The translations under genes and the position numbers were made by a program. Positions 8,070-17,262 of a stretch of 17,629 nucleotides of DNA are shown here, piece by piece; positions within the stretch are counted from its first letter, which is position 1; every line of letters begins with the position of its first letter. Source of the DNA: an uncultured Alphaproteobacteria bacterium (GTDB lineage Bacteria > Pseudomonadota > Alphaproteobacteria > HIMB59 > GCA-002718135); the NCBI GenBank assembly GCA_902613275.1, contig CACMGM010000013.1, positions 1-17,629 of the forward strand, written 5' to 3'. The notes beneath the pieces are model-generated. The model worked only from the letters and a program-made list of their open reading frames with translations, made no database searches and had not been told where the DNA came from.

Positions 8070-8483
8070 ATGATCGTATTTAATCTTAATTGCTCTGACT
8101 GTGCCTTTTCTTTTGAAGGATGGTTTGAAAATACAAAAGATTATAATATGCAAATTAAAAAAGGCCTACTTTGTTGCCCTTCTTGTAACAGTACTAAAAT
8201 AAAAAAAGGTTTAATGGCACCTAATGTAGCAAAAAAATCAAATTCAAAAACTTCTAAAAGGAATAAATCAATTGCTTCAAATGTTAAGAAACTAAAAAAG
8301 ATTATAGAAAAAGAATTTGATTATGTTGGTGATAAATTTACTGAGGAAGCAAAGAAAATTAAATATGGTGAAGTAAAAGAACGTGCAATATATGGCGAAG
8401 CTTCAATAGAGCAAACTAAAGAATTAATAAATGAAGATATCGATGTACTACCATTACCTTTTTCTACAAAAAAAACTAATTAA
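8070..8483 (+). CDS. DUF1178 family zinc-ribbon-like protein
   Basis: The 137-residue product matches the DUF1178 family, common in alphaproteobacteria and of unknown function. The N-terminal part has CSDC (C8, C11), the signature FEGWFENTKDY (15-25), and CPSC (C36, C39) followed by STKIKKGLMAPNV. The two CxxC pairs suggest a zinc ribbon. A basic middle linker follows, then the family's C-terminal signature RAIYGEASIEQTKELI leading to VLPLPF. The C-terminal frame overlaps the end of ubiG on the opposite strand by 8 nt. Position beside ubiG is the usual alphaproteobacterial arrangement. The family call is firm; the role is not known. Confidence 0.9.
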   Translation: MIVFNLNCSDCAFSFEGWFENTKDYNMQIKKGLLCCPSCNSTKIKKGLMAPNVAKKSNSKTSKRNKSIASNVKKLKKIIEKEFDYVGDKFTEEAKKIKYGEVKERAIYGEASIEQTKELINEDIDVLPLPFSTKKTN

Positions 8484-9183
8484 TTAAATTAGCTGTACAA
8501 AAATAATTTATCATATAATTTTTTGATAATTTCCACTCTCTATTTAATGGATCAAAAACCAGACCTTTGATATTCTTAAAATGAAATTTTTCTTTTAATA
8601 AAATTTTTTTTAATTCTTCAGGTTTAATTAATTTATTATAATCATGTGTTCCTTTTGGTATCCAATGGAGGAAATTTTCTGCTATATTAATTGCAAATAA
8701 TTTAGAAAGTAAGTTTCTATTAATTGTAGAAAATATAATTATACCATCTTTGTGTAAATTTTTTTTTATATTTTTAATTGTTTTTTTCCAATTGTCTAAA
8801 TGTTCTAAAACTTCAAACATTAGTATTAAATCAAATTTTTCATCTAATTTTGATTTTTCAATATCTTTGTAAATATAATTAATTTTGAGTTTATTTTTTT
8901 TAGAATGTATCTTTGCTACCTTGATATTATTTGGAGCAAAATCTATTCCTGTAACTTTAGCACCTAGTCTAGCTAATGGCTCACAAATTATTCCTCCACC
9001 ACAACCAACATCAAGTATTTTTAAATTTTTGATGTTCCTATTATTAATTTGATCTAATATGTAAGTCATTCTATGACTTTTAATTTGATGAAGAATCTTA
9101 AATTTACCGTTTTCATCCCACCATTCATCAGAAAGTTGATTAAATAAAGCAAATTCTTCATTTTTTGATTTTATATTCATCAT
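8476..9183 (-). CDS. ubiG: Ubiquinone biosynthesis O-methyltransferase UbiG
   Basis: The 235-residue enzyme is close to the family length of about 240-250. UbiG uses SAM for both O-methylations in ubiquinone synthesis. Landmarks are the diagnostic N-terminal FNQLSDEWWDENGKFKILH (14-32), an intact SAM motif I ILDVGCGGG (56-64), VTGIDFAPNNI, and LMFEVLEHLDNW in the region that follows motif II, with GTHDYNKLIKPEEL near the C-terminus. Two Met codons lie side by side at the start (9183 and 9180), and either could be used. It ends in TAG, is divergent from lysC across 63 bp, and overlaps the DUF1178 gene tail to tail by 8 nt. Unlike the NDUFAF5-like neighbour, its SAM site looks fully functional. 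Confidence 0.96.
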   Translation of the reverse strand: MMNIKSKNEEFALFNQLSDEWWDENGKFKILHQIKSHRMTYILDQINNRNIKNLKILDVGCGGGIICEPLARLGAKVTGIDFAPNNIKVAKIHSKKNKLKINYIYKDIEKSKLDEKFDLILMFEVLEHLDNWKKTIKNIKKNLHKDGIIIFSTINRNLLSKLFAINIAENFLHWIPKGTHDYNKLIKPEELKKILLKEKFHFKNIKGLVFDPLNREWKLSKNYMINYFCTANLIN

Positions 9184-9188
9184 ATTTC

Positions 9189-9215
9189 TTGTTTGTTAGA
9201 AACAATAATTATATT
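9189..9215. promoter_or_regulatory. Dyad and possible promoter in the ubiG/lysC divergent gap
   Basis: TTGTTT (9189-9194) and AAACAA (9200-9205) form a perfect 6-bp inverted repeat with a 5-nt centre. Fifteen nt after TTGTTT lies TATATT (9210-9215), so the left arm could be a poor -35 for lysC with a short spacer. A divergent gap of 63 bp must hold the start signals of both ubiG and lysC, so a shared operator is plausible, but AT-rich chance is equally so. Confidence 0.22.
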
Positions 9216-9246
9216 AGCTCAAATAATTTAAAAAATATTTAAGTCA

Positions 9247-10458
9247 ATGAAACTTGTAGTAATGAAATTTGGTGGAACTTCAGTTGGTAGTATTGATAAA
9301 ATCAATAATGTTGCAAATATCGTAGAAAAGCAACTGCATGATAAAAAATTGATTGTTGTTTTATCTGCAATGTCAGGAGTAACAAATCAAATGCAAGAAT
9401 ATATCGACGAAATTGAGTCAAATGAGATTATTGAAAATGATTTAATTTTAACATCTGGCGAAGCTGTACCTGTTGGACTTCTTTCAGCTATTTTAAAAAA
9501 AAGAAATATTAAATCTGTTCCATTACTAGGATGGCAAATACCAATCATAACAGATAATAATCATCAAAAAGCTAAAATCTTAAATATTGATAAAGTTAGA
9601 ATTGACAAATATCTAAAAAATTATGACGTTATGGTAATTGCTGGATTTCAGGGTGTTGATATACACGGAAATATTACATCATTAGGAAGAGGTGGCTCTG
9701 ATACAACTGCTGTTGCTATTGCTACAGCTGTTGATGCATATAGATGTGATATTTTTACTGATGTTGACGGTGTTTATACAACTGACCCAAATCTAGAGCC
9801 TAAAGCAAAAAAAATTAATAAATTAGCATTCGAAGAAATGTTAGAAATGTCCTCTACCGGAGCAAAAGTACTACATACTCGTTCTGTCGAACTAGCGATG
9901 AAAAATAATCTTACCTTGCAAGTACTTTCTTCAATAACTAAAGAAAGTGGAACTCTTGTTCTAGATGAAAATAAATTAATTGAAAAAGAAATAGTAAGTG
10001 GAGTAAGCTATAGTAATAATGAATCAAAGTTAACTTTATCTGGTATTGCTGATAAGCCAGGCATATCTGCAACAATATTTGGATTGTTAGCTAATAATAA
10101 TATTAATGTAGATATGATTGTTCAAAATACGTCACAAGATGGCATAACAGCAAATATTACATTTACTGTTCCAAACAGTGAAATCTATAATGCTAAAAGT
10201 TTATTAGAAAAAAATCAAAATTTAATAAATTTCAAATCCATTGAAACTGATACAAATATTTCTAAAATTTCTGTAATTGGGATGGGGATGATGTCCCAAT
10301 CTGGAGTTGCGAAGAAAATGTTTGCAACATTAGCAGATAATTTAATAAATATATTGGCAATCTCAACTTCAGAAATAAAGATAAGTGTCTTAATTGATAA
10401 AAAATTCACAAAAATTGCTGTAAAATCTCTACATGAAGCATATAATCTAAACATTTAA
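9247..10458 (+). CDS. lysC: Aspartate kinase
   Basis: The 403-residue enzyme phosphorylates aspartate, the entry step to lysine (via diaminopimelate), threonine and methionine. The kinase domain shows KFGGTSVG (7-14), LTSGEAVPVGLLSA, GRGGSDTTAVAIATAV and DIFTDVDGVYTTDP. Two ACT domains follow, at about 260-330 (KLTLSGIADKPGISATIFGL...) and 339-403 (KISVIGMGMMSQSGVAKKM...), where end-product amino acids normally give feedback inhibition. Length and layout fit the short alphaproteobacterial form; there is no homoserine dehydrogenase fusion. It heads the long plus-strand run, and its TAA is followed at once, in the same frame, by the ATG of the rodZ-like gene. Identification as an aspartate kinase is firm. 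Confidence 0.97.
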   Translation: MKLVVMKFGGTSVGSIDKINNVANIVEKQLHDKKLIVVLSAMSGVTNQMQEYIDEIESNEIIENDLILTSGEAVPVGLLSAILKKRNIKSVPLLGWQIPIITDNNHQKAKILNIDKVRIDKYLKNYDVMVIAGFQGVDIHGNITSLGRGGSDTTAVAIATAVDAYRCDIFTDVDGVYTTDPNLEPKAKKINKLAFEEMLEMSSTGAKVLHTRSVELAMKNNLTLQVLSSITKESGTLVLDENKLIEKEIVSGVSYSNNESKLTLSGIADKPGISATIFGLLANNNINVDMIVQNTSQDGITANITFTVPNSEIYNAKSLLEKNQNLINFKSIETDTNISKISVIGMGMMSQSGVAKKMFATLADNLINILAISTSEIKISVLIDKKFTKIAVKSLHEAYNLNI

Positions 10459-11250
10459 ATGAAAACAGTAGGTGAAATTTTATCAATTGGAAGAAATTCT
10501 AAAAATCTTTTAATTAATGATGTAGCAAATGAGTTAAAAATTTCTAAAAGTATCATTATTAATCTTGAAAATAATAATATTAAAAATGACCCAGATATTA
10601 TTTTTAATATTGGACACCTAAGATCTTATTCAAACTTTCTTGAGCTAGATAGTGACACAATTATTGAAAAATTTAAAAATGATTTATCATTTAATTTAAA
10701 GGAAGAAAAAAAGAACATTACTCCAATAGTTGAAAATAATTTTTTTAAGATAGAAAAGTTTTTTGCTACTTTTATTATCTTTATTTTATTTACTTCATTT
10801 TACTTTTTATTTATCAATCAAAACGATGATGAAATTAACTTTGCTTTAGTGCCAGATATACCTGAAAGTTTGGAACCAATAGTAGAAAAAGCTTATACTT
10901 TTAACAATGATAATTTATCTCAAAGTGATGATATTAATAAAAAAGATTTGATAAATAACTCTAGCGCTATAGCATCTGTAGAATTTAATAAGGATGTGTC
11001 TTCAGTTGCTACATTAAAAATGTTAAATCCAACTTGGCTACAATTAAGAGATGAATCAAATAATATTATTCTAAGCAAATTAATGGATAAAGATGAAGAA
11101 TTTTCATATCAACTAAACTTGAAGTACAATATTACAGCAGGAAATGCAGGAAATATTTTGGTACTGATAGATGGTGATGTAAGAGGCAAAATAGGAAAAT
11201 ACGGCGATATAATAGACTCTTTTGTTTTATATAAAGATTTTACTAATTAA
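10459..11250 (+). CDS. rodZ: RodZ-like cytoskeletal/cell-shape membrane protein
   Basis: The 263-residue protein has the three-part RodZ layout. An N-terminal helix-turn-helix fold of the HTH_25 type (about 4-72) includes VANELKISKSIIINLEN and the family-like GHLRSYSNFLELD. A single membrane helix covers about 101-119 (FFATFIIFILFTSFYFLFI). A periplasmic linker leads to a DUF4115-like domain (about 184-258) with PTWLQLRDESNNIILSKLM and a terminal beta-rich stretch. RodZ bridges MreB to the elongasome at the inner membrane. In alphaproteobacteria such a gene often precedes ispG, as here, with a 4-nt gap. If this organism lacks MreB, the protein must do something else; the window cannot tell. 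Confidence 0.82.
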   Translation: MKTVGEILSIGRNSKNLLINDVANELKISKSIIINLENNNIKNDPDIIFNIGHLRSYSNFLELDSDTIIEKFKNDLSFNLKEEKKNITPIVENNFFKIEKFFATFIIFILFTSFYFLFINQNDDEINFALVPDIPESLEPIVEKAYTFNNDNLSQSDDINKKDLINNSSAIASVEFNKDVSSVATLKMLNPTWLQLRDESNNIILSKLMDKDEEFSYQLNLKYNITAGNAGNILVLIDGDVRGKIGKYGDIIDSFVLYKDFTN

Positions 11251-11254
11251 GTAG

Positions 11255-12352
11255 ATGCTAAGGCCGTATCAAAAAATTAATAGAAGAAAATCACGTGTAA
11301 TTAAAGTTGGGAATGTAAATGTTGGGGGCAATAATCAAATTGCAGTTCAAACAATGACAAATACTCTAACCTCTAATGCTAAAGATACTATTGCTCAAAT
11401 AGAAAGATCTGCAAAACTTGGAGTTGATTTAGTTCGCGTTTCTGTTCCAGACAAAGAATCTTCACATTCTTTAAAAGAAATTGTGAAAAATAGTCCTGTA
11501 CCTGTTATCGCTGATATACATTTTCATTATAAAAGAGGTATTGAAGCAGCAAATAATGGCGCCTCTTGTATTAGAATAAATCCTGGTAATATTGGGAGTA
11601 TTGAAAGAATAAAAGAAGTTATAAAAGCTGCAAAAGATAATGATTGCTCAATTAGAGTAGGCGTTAATGCAGGAAGTTTAGAAAAACAAATTTTAGAAAA
11701 ATTTTCTGAACCTAATCCAGAAGCTTTAGTTGAAAGTGCTAAATTAAATATAAAGATACTTGAAGATAATGATTTCACCAATTTCAAAATAAGTGTGAAA
11801 TCTTCAGATATATTTATGTCTATAAAAGCATATGAACAATTAGCTGAATTATGTGATTATCCATTGCATTTAGGCATTACTGAAGCAGGAGGAAAAAGAA
11901 CAGGTTCAATTAAATCTTCAATTGGAGTTGGAAATTTACTTTTAAGAGGAATAGGGGATACAATTAGAATATCATTGTCAGATGAGCCTGAAGAAGAGGT
12001 AAGAGTAGGATTTGAAATCTTGAAAAGCTTAGGACTAAGAAATAGAGGTGTAAAAATTATTTCATGCCCTTCATGTGCTAGACAACAATTTGATGTAATA
12101 AAAACTGTAAAAAATTTAGAAAAAAAATTAGACGATATTTCAACACCTATAACAGTCTCAATAATTGGATGTGTTGTTAATGGTCCAGGTGAAGCGACTA
12201 TGACAAATATTGGAATAACTGGTGGTGGTAATGATACACACATGATTTATCTTGATGGTAAAAAAAATAATGTTGTAAAAAACGTTGATTTAGAAAATTA
12301 TCTTGAAGATCTAATTAGAAAAAAAACGAAAGAATTAGAACTAAGTAATTAA
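11255..12352 (+). CDS. ispG: 4-hydroxy-3-methylbut-2-enyl diphosphate synthase (flavodoxin/ferredoxin)
   Basis: The 365-residue [4Fe-4S] enzyme converts MEcPP to HMBPP, the penultimate step of the MEP isoprenoid route, which also feeds the ubiquinone side chain. The TIM-barrel part shows [37 protein letters not shown] and [10 protein letters not shown]. The C-terminal cluster domain has SCPSC (C271, C274), [11 protein letters not shown] (C306, E313) and ITGGG, so all four expected cluster ligands are present. The length is that of the short bacterial form without the plant-type insert. It lies 4 nt after the rodZ-like gene and 1 nt before hisS, so it is surely part of the same transcript. Confidence 0.97.
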   Translation: MLRPYQKINRRKSRVIKVGNVNVGGNNQIAVQTMTNTLTSNAKDTIAQIERSAKLGVDLVRVSVPDKESSHSLKEIVKNSPVPVIADIHFHYKRGIEAANNGASCIRINPGNIGSIERIKEVIKAAKDNDCSIRVGVNAGSLEKQILEKFSEPNPEALVESAKLNIKILEDNDFTNFKISVKSSDIFMSIKAYEQLAELCDYPLHLGITEAGGKRTGSIKSSIGVGNLLLRGIGDTIRISLSDEPEEEVRVGFEILKSLGLRNRGVKIISCPSCARQQFDVIKTVKNLEKKLDDISTPITVSIIGCVVNGPGEATMTNIGITGGGNDTHMIYLDGKKNNVVKNVDLENYLEDLIRKKTKELELSN

Positions 12353-12353
12353 T

Positions 12354-13598
12354 ATGAAATTAAGATCAGTAAGAGGAACCCATGATATTTTTGGAGAAGA
12401 AATAGATAAATTTAACTTTATTTCTAATATTGTTTCTAAAAATGCTAATTTAAAAGATTATAAAGAAATCCAGACACCAATTTTTGAATTTAGCGATTTA
12501 TTTGCAAAACCTCTTGGCGAACATTCTGATGTTGTATTGAAAGAAATGTATTCATTTGAAGATCGAAATAATGAATATTTAACACTACGCCCTGAGTACA
12601 CAACGCCTATGATTAGAGCGTCTATTACTAATAATCTCTTAAACGATCTTCCATTAAAAATTTTTGGAATTGGGCCAATGTTTAGAAGGGAAAGGCCGCA
12701 AAAGGGTAGATATAGACAATTTAATCAAATTAATTTTGAAATACTTGGAACTAGAGATTTTCTTGCTGATGTTGAGTTAATTTCTTTGTCAAATAATATT
12801 TTAAAAGAACTGTTACCTAAATCTAAAATAAAACTTCATATTAATTCTTTAGGAGATAAGAAAACGTTAATTGATTTTAAAAAAAGTCTTACAAAGTATT
12901 TTAATACCAATAAAAAAAAACTTTCAGAAGAAAGCATAAAAAAAATTGAAACTAACCCATTAAGAATATTAGATTCAAAAAATGAGGAAGATGTTGAAAT
13001 TTCACTATCTTCACCTAAAATATACGAATACTTAACCGATAAAGCTAAAAATCACTACGAAGATCTTAAAAGATCATTAAATATACTAGAAATTGATTTT
13101 AAAGAAGATGCTAATCTTGTTAGAGGTCTTGATTATTATTGTAATACAGTATTCGAATATAAATCAAATAATTTAGGAAGCCAAGATACATTACTAGGTG
13201 GTGGAAGATATGATGGTTTAACAAAAGTATTAGGTGGACCTGATATACCTGGTATTGGATGGGCTGCAGGTATTGAAAGAATTGCATTATTAATGGAGTC
13301 CGAAAAAAAAATAAGCTCAACTATTCATATTGCAGTTACAAATGAAAAATTTACAGATTATTTTCTTTATCTACAAAAATATTTATCTGAAAATAGAATT
13401 TCATATTACTGGAATTATAAATATAATTTAAAAAAATCATTTACAAAAGCAAATACGTCTTCAGCATCATATATTATTATTATTGGGGAAAATGAGTTTA
13501 ATGGTGAATTTTTTACTATTAAAAATTTAATGACTGGTGAACAAAAAGAATTAAAGCTTAATCAAATATTTAATCATTTGAATGATAAATCTAGATAA
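12354..13598 (+). CDS. hisS: Histidyl-tRNA synthetase
   Basis: The 414-residue class II synthetase charges tRNA-His. Visible motifs are [13 protein letters not shown] (4-16), [13 protein letters not shown], motif 2 as [14 protein letters not shown] (110-123), the histidine-binding HisA motif [15 protein letters not shown] (255-269, with R257), [10 protein letters not shown], and motif 3 [17 protein letters not shown]-terminal anticodon-binding domain follows and looks complete. The ispG-hisS adjacency is widespread in bacteria. Its last 17 nt overlap the start of prfA in another frame. No sign of truncation or of a HisZ-type paralogue: the catalytic motifs are all intact. Confidence 0.97.
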   Translation: MKLRSVRGTHDIFGEEIDKFNFISNIVSKNANLKDYKEIQTPIFEFSDLFAKPLGEHSDVVLKEMYSFEDRNNEYLTLRPEYTTPMIRASITNNLLNDLPLKIFGIGPMFRRERPQKGRYRQFNQINFEILGTRDFLADVELISLSNNILKELLPKSKIKLHINSLGDKKTLIDFKKSLTKYFNTNKKKLSEESIKKIETNPLRILDSKNEEDVEISLSSPKIYEYLTDKAKNHYEDLKRSLNILEIDFKEDANLVRGLDYYCNTVFEYKSNNLGSQDTLLGGGRYDGLTKVLGGPDIPGIGWAAGIERIALLMESEKKISSTIHIAVTNEKFTDYFLYLQKYLSENRISYYWNYKYNLKKSFTKANTSSASYIIIIGENEFNGEFFTIKNLMTGEQKELKLNQIFNHLNDKSR

Positions 13599-14658
13599 AC
13601 AATTTTCAATAATTTTAGAAAAATTTAAATTAATAGAAAATTCATTAAACAATATGAATGATATTGACTCAAATGAATTAATTAAGCTAAACAGAGAGTA
13701 TTCAGAGCTGAGACCAATTGTAGAAAAAATTCAAGAATACAACAATTTACAAAAAGATATATTAAATCTCAATGAGTTAGTAAAAGATAATGATTTAGAA
13801 ATTAGTAAAATAGCCGAGTCGGAACTAATAGAAAAAAAAAATCAAATCAAAGATCTTGAACAGGAATTATTAAAGTTACTAATACCAAAAGATGAAAATG
13901 ACTCTAAAAATTCAATTCTAGAAATCAGAGCTGGTACAGGAGGCGATGAAGCATCTCTTTTTGCTTCTGATTTATTAAATATGTATCAGAGATATGCCGA
14001 TTTAAATTCATGGAAATTTGATATTTTATCAATATCAGAAACAGGTCTAAAAGGAGTAAAAGAGGCTATTTGCAATATTTCAGGATTAAATGTTTTTTCA
14101 AAACTAAAATTCGAATCTGGTGTTCATAGAGTGCAAAGGGTTCCAACTACTGAAAGTAGTGGAAGAGTGCATACATCAGCTGCTACTGTAGCAGTTCTAC
14201 CTGAAGCTGAAGAGGTTGATATTGAAGTTCTTGATAAAGATCTAAGAATTGATGTTTTTAGATCAAGTGGACCAGGAGGACAATCTGTCAACACTACTGA
14301 TAGCGCCGTAAGAATAACACACATTCCAACTGGTATAGTGGTTTCTCAACAAGATGAAAAATCTCAACATAAAAATAAAGCAAAAGCTTTAAAGATTTTA
14401 CGATCAAGATTACTAGATAATCAAATACAAGAAAAAAACAAAGAAAGATCTGAGCAAAGAAAAAATCAAGTAGGTTCTGGAGATAGATCTGAAAGAATAA
14501 GAACCTATAATTTTCCTCAAGGAAGGGTTTCTGATCATAGAATAAATCTTACATTGTACAATCTGTCAGAAATACTTGAGGGTAAAATAGATGAGTTGAT
14601 AAATCCTTTAATTGCTGAAGAAGAGAGTACAAAGTTAGCAAATATGAAAAATGAATAA
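13582..14658 (+). CDS. prfA: Peptide chain release factor 1
   Basis: The 358-residue factor ends translation at UAA and UAG. Domain 2 carries the RF1-type PxT discriminator as [15 protein letters not shown], rather than the SPF of RF2. Domain 3 has the catalytic [20 protein letters not shown] with GGQ at 232-234, whose Gln is the target of PrmC. The start overlaps hisS by 17 nt; it is preferred to Met24 because the early residues align with the family N-terminus (Lys-rich helix before LNREYSEL). UAG is used as a stop within the window (ubiG, DUF4167), consistent with an active RF1 and no stop reassignment. Confidence 0.97.
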   Translation: MINLDKQFSIILEKFKLIENSLNNMNDIDSNELIKLNREYSELRPIVEKIQEYNNLQKDILNLNELVKDNDLEISKIAESELIEKKNQIKDLEQELLKLLIPKDENDSKNSILEIRAGTGGDEASLFASDLLNMYQRYADLNSWKFDILSISETGLKGVKEAICNISGLNVFSKLKFESGVHRVQRVPTTESSGRVHTSAATVAVLPEAEEVDIEVLDKDLRIDVFRSSGPGGQSVNTTDSAVRITHIPTGIVVSQQDEKSQHKNKAKALKILRSRLLDNQIQEKNKERSEQRKNQVGSGDRSERIRTYNFPQGRVSDHRINLTLYNLSEILEGKIDELINPLIAEEESTKLANMKNE

Positions 14659-15481
14659 TTTAATTAAAGAGAGTTTAACTAAATTAAAACAAAAAAATAT
14701 AAGTAATCCAGAACTAGATTTGAGAATTTTACTAAAGCATGCTTCAAAAAAAAATAATGAAATTATTTTAAGTAATCTAAATGTAGACAATATTGATATT
14801 ATTAAATTTAAATCTTATCTTCAAAAAAGAATCAATAGACAACCAATAGCTAAAATTATTAAAAATAAACCTTTTTGGAAAAATGATTTTTATGTAAATA
14901 ATTTTGTTTTAGATCCACGTCCTGAAACAGAATTAATAATTGAAGAAGCATTAAATATTTATAGAAATAAAAACCTTAAATTAAAAATATTAGATATTGG
15001 TACTGGATCAGGTTGCATCGCAATATCACTAGCAAAGGAATTTAAAAATGCATCTATTGTAGCTATAGATATATCTAAAGAAGCTTTAGAAGTTGCAGAA
15101 AAAAACTTAAAAATACATAATTGTTATAAACAAATCCAACTTAAGATGATTGATTTTAAAAATGTTAGTTCCAAGTTTGATTTAATTGTATCTAATCCAC
15201 CATACTTAACAAATAAACAGTTTAATAATGCGGATCCAGAAGTCAAAAATTTTGAGCCTAAATTAGCTTTAGTTGGAGGAGATGATGGGTTGAAATTTTA
15301 TAGAGAATATTCAAATAATCTAAAAAATTTAATGAATAAAAATGCTCATTTTATATGTGAAATTGGTATTTATCAGAGACAAGATTGTGAAGAAATATTT
15401 GAAAATTCTGGATTATATTTGAATAAAATTGTTAATGATCTTCAAGGAATCGAGAGAATCCTTAGTTTTTCAAAGATATAA
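14651..15481 (+). CDS. prmC: Release factor glutamine N5-methyltransferase
   Basis: The 276-residue enzyme methylates the Gln of the GGQ motif in RF1 and RF2, raising termination efficiency. It has an N-terminal helical substrate-binding domain (about 1-85), [15 protein letters not shown] motif I as LDIGTGSGC (114-122), [13 protein letters not shown], the catalytic NPPY at 182-185, and a C-terminal LQGIERIL close to the family ending. It overlaps prfA by 8 nt, so enzyme and substrate genes are translationally linked, the usual bacterial order. The start at 14651 gives the full N-terminal domain. Confidence 0.96.
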   Translation: MNNLIKESLTKLKQKNISNPELDLRILLKHASKKNNEIILSNLNVDNIDIIKFKSYLQKRINRQPIAKIIKNKPFWKNDFYVNNFVLDPRPETELIIEEALNIYRNKNLKLKILDIGTGSGCIAISLAKEFKNASIVAIDISKEALEVAEKNLKIHNCYKQIQLKMIDFKNVSSKFDLIVSNPPYLTNKQFNNADPEVKNFEPKLALVGGDDGLKFYREYSNNLKNLMNKNAHFICEIGIYQRQDCEEIFENSGLYLNKIVNDLQGIERILSFSKI

Positions 15482-15482
15482 G

Positions 15483-15510
15483 TTGAAATAAATCAAATGA
15501 ACTGTATAGA
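15483..15510 (+). promoter_or_regulatory. Possible promoter for the DUF4167 gene
   Basis: TTGAAA (15483-15488) and TATAGA (15505-15510) are separated by 16 nt, in the only sizeable gap (74 bp) of the plus-strand run. A start about 7 nt later would leave a leader of roughly 40 nt before the ATG at 15556. The -35 matches the consensus at 5 of 6 positions and the -10 at 4 of 6. High AT content makes this only suggestive. Confidence 0.3.
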
Positions 15511-15555
15511 TTAAAAATATTATTAATTTACTAAAATTTTTAATTTCCAAACAAT

Positions 15556-15969
15556 ATGTATAAAAAAAACGGTAGAACCGCTTATAAGAGTAATAGAAGA
15601 ACCAGTTTTAAGAAATCTGGTGGATACAAAAATTTCAATAATAGAAATAGAGGAAGTGTATCCCAGCAATACAACAAGTACTTAAAACTAGCTAAAGAAG
15701 CATCAAGATCAGGTGATAGAATTCAATCTGAATATTATTATCAATTTACTGATCACTACTACAGAATAATGGTTGAGCTAGGCATTAATATTGAAGAAAA
15801 TACAAATTTTGATGAGCAAAGACTAGGTACTTCAAATGAACAAACTTCAGATACTGATAATGAAACTATCGAAGTAAATGATAATGAAAAAGCAGAAGAT
15901 GATTCCATTGAATCTATTCCATTTATAGCTGAACCATCTAAAGAAAAAAGAACAAGATCAACAAAGTAG
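15556..15969 (+). CDS. DUF4167 family protein
   Basis: The 137-residue protein matches the alphaproteobacterial DUF4167 family, of unknown function and usually found just after prmC, as here. A strongly basic, Asn/Arg/Gly-rich N-terminus (1-35) could bind RNA or DNA. The conserved core follows at about 36-75: VSQQYNKYLKLAKEASRSGD, then EYYYQFTDHYYRIM. The C-terminal half (80-130) is acidic and low-complexity, and the tail turns basic again. It ends in TAG, and the stop of the M23 gene on the other strand lies immediately next to it. A basic head with an acidic tail suggests a nucleic-acid-associated protein, but that is inference. Confidence 0.88.
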   Translation: MYKKNGRTAYKSNRRTSFKKSGGYKNFNNRNRGSVSQQYNKYLKLAKEASRSGDRIQSEYYYQFTDHYYRIMVELGINIEENTNFDEQRLGTSNEQTSDTDNETIEVNDNEKAEDDSIESIPFIAEPSKEKRTRSTK

Positions 15970-17262
15970 TTATTCGTATAATATGCTCAAGTGATCAGCA
16001 TATATTTTTTTATATTCTTCTTTAAATTTTTCTAATTCCTTACCTTCAAGTATTTTTCCAGATGGAAGTTTTAGCTCTAAAGGATTTATATGTTTATTTT
16101 GATAAATAATTTCATAATGAAGATGAGGCCCTGTAGAATTTCCTGTACTACCTACATAGCCTATAACTTCACCTTGGTTAACTCTTACCCCTTTAGAAAT
16201 ACCATTCTTATAATTTGACAAATGTGCATACGCAGTTTTGTATCCATTATTATGCCTTATACGAATATATTTTCCATATCCTCCATTCCTTCCAACATAT
16301 TCAATAATACCATTCCCTCCAGCATAAATTGGGGTTCCCGTAGGTGCGGCAAAATCAACACCTTTATGCATTTTATTGAAACCTGAGATAGGATGTTTAC
16401 GCATACCAAAATTTGATGAAATTCTTGCACCTTCTAAAGGTGTCTTTAATATTGATTTTTTAACATTTTTGCCCTCTCTGTTAAAATAATCAATATAACC
16501 ATCATCTGTAATAAACTTAAAATATTCTAATTGTTTCCCATCAATTATAATCGAGGCATATTTAATATCGTTATATACTAGTCTACCCGTTTCAATAATT
16601 TCATCAAACTCATAGGATATTGAAACAACAGTATCGACTCTAATATCTCTTTGAAAATCGAGATCAAAACTGAAAAGGCTTATTATTTTTACTAAAATAT
16701 CAGCAGATACACCATTTTTAATACCGTCTGAGAATAATGATTCTGTAATTGTATACTCTTTTGATTCAATAAATGAATCCTTAGTTAATTCTCTTATATT
16801 TAAATTGATTTCTTTATCTAAATTAACTGAGATAATTGTCTCACTGTTCTTAAAAAATTCAATTTTTTTTATTTCTCCAAAACTATTTTTAAACACACTT
16901 ATAGTTTCTCCAGTTTTGATTTTCTTTAAATCAAAAAAGTTTTCTATCTCACTTATAATTTTGTAAATATATTGTTGTTCAAAGTTTAAACTTTCTAAAA
17001 TAGAAACAAAAGTATTACCTTGTAAAATTTTAATTTTTTTCTCAACATATTGCACTTTATCAATATTTTTTTTTATTTTAGGTAAAGCCACTTCCTCTTT
17101 TTTTTCTTGAATTATTTCTTTTTTATCTTCTATTATTTTAGTTTTTACAATCTCTCTCTCTAAAAAATTTTTCTCTGATAAGTTAAAGTATTCAAAAATA
17201 AATAGATAATATCCTGACAACATTAAAGAAATTAAAATTAGATATCTTAAAATTCTAAACAC
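15970..17262 (-). CDS. Membrane-anchored M23 family peptidase (LytM-type)
   Basis: The 430-residue protein has one N-terminal membrane helix (about 5-25), a Lys/Glu-rich linker, a small domain at about 75-130 resembling LysM/OapA-type modules (ILQGNTFVSILESLNF, LKKIKTGETISVF), and a C-terminal M23 domain (about 280-395). The zinc and catalytic residues are all present: H299 and D303 in HKGVDF, H347 in AYAHLSN, and H380/H382 in GPHLHYE. Such enzymes cut peptidoglycan cross-bridges during growth or division. The start is GTG, directly after the TAA of the flavin reductase-like gene and in the same frame; the next Met is residue 14, inside the membrane helix. Intact catalytic residues argue for a true hydrolase, not a NlpD/EnvC-like activator. 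Confidence 0.93.
   Translation of the reverse strand: MFRILRYLILISLMLSGYYLFIFEYFNLSEKNFLEREIVKTKIIEDKKEIIQEKKEEVALPKIKKNIDKVQYVEKKIKILQGNTFVSILESLNFEQQYIYKIISEIENFFDLKKIKTGETISVFKNSFGEIKKIEFFKNSETIISVNLDKEINLNIRELTKDSFIESKEYTITESLFSDGIKNGVSADILVKIISLFSFDLDFQRDIRVDTVVSISYEFDEIIETGRLVYNDIKYASIIIDGKQLEYFKFITDDGYIDYFNREGKNVKKSILKTPLEGARISSNFGMRKHPISGFNKMHKGVDFAAPTGTPIYAGGNGIIEYVGRNGGYGKYIRIRHNNGYKTAYAHLSNYKNGISKGVRVNQGEVIGYVGSTGNSTGPHLHYEIIYQNKHINPLELKLPSGKILEGKELEKFKEEYKKIYADHLSILYE

Noticed and set aside
11857..12243. Minus-strand frame of 128 codons inside ispG
   Set aside because: It is antisense to the conserved iron-sulphur domain of ispG and has no start context or family resemblance; a shadow frame.
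13582..14658. Stop codon reassignment
   Set aside because: RF1 is intact with its PxT and GGQ motifs, and TAA, TAG and TGA are all used as ordinary stops in the window.
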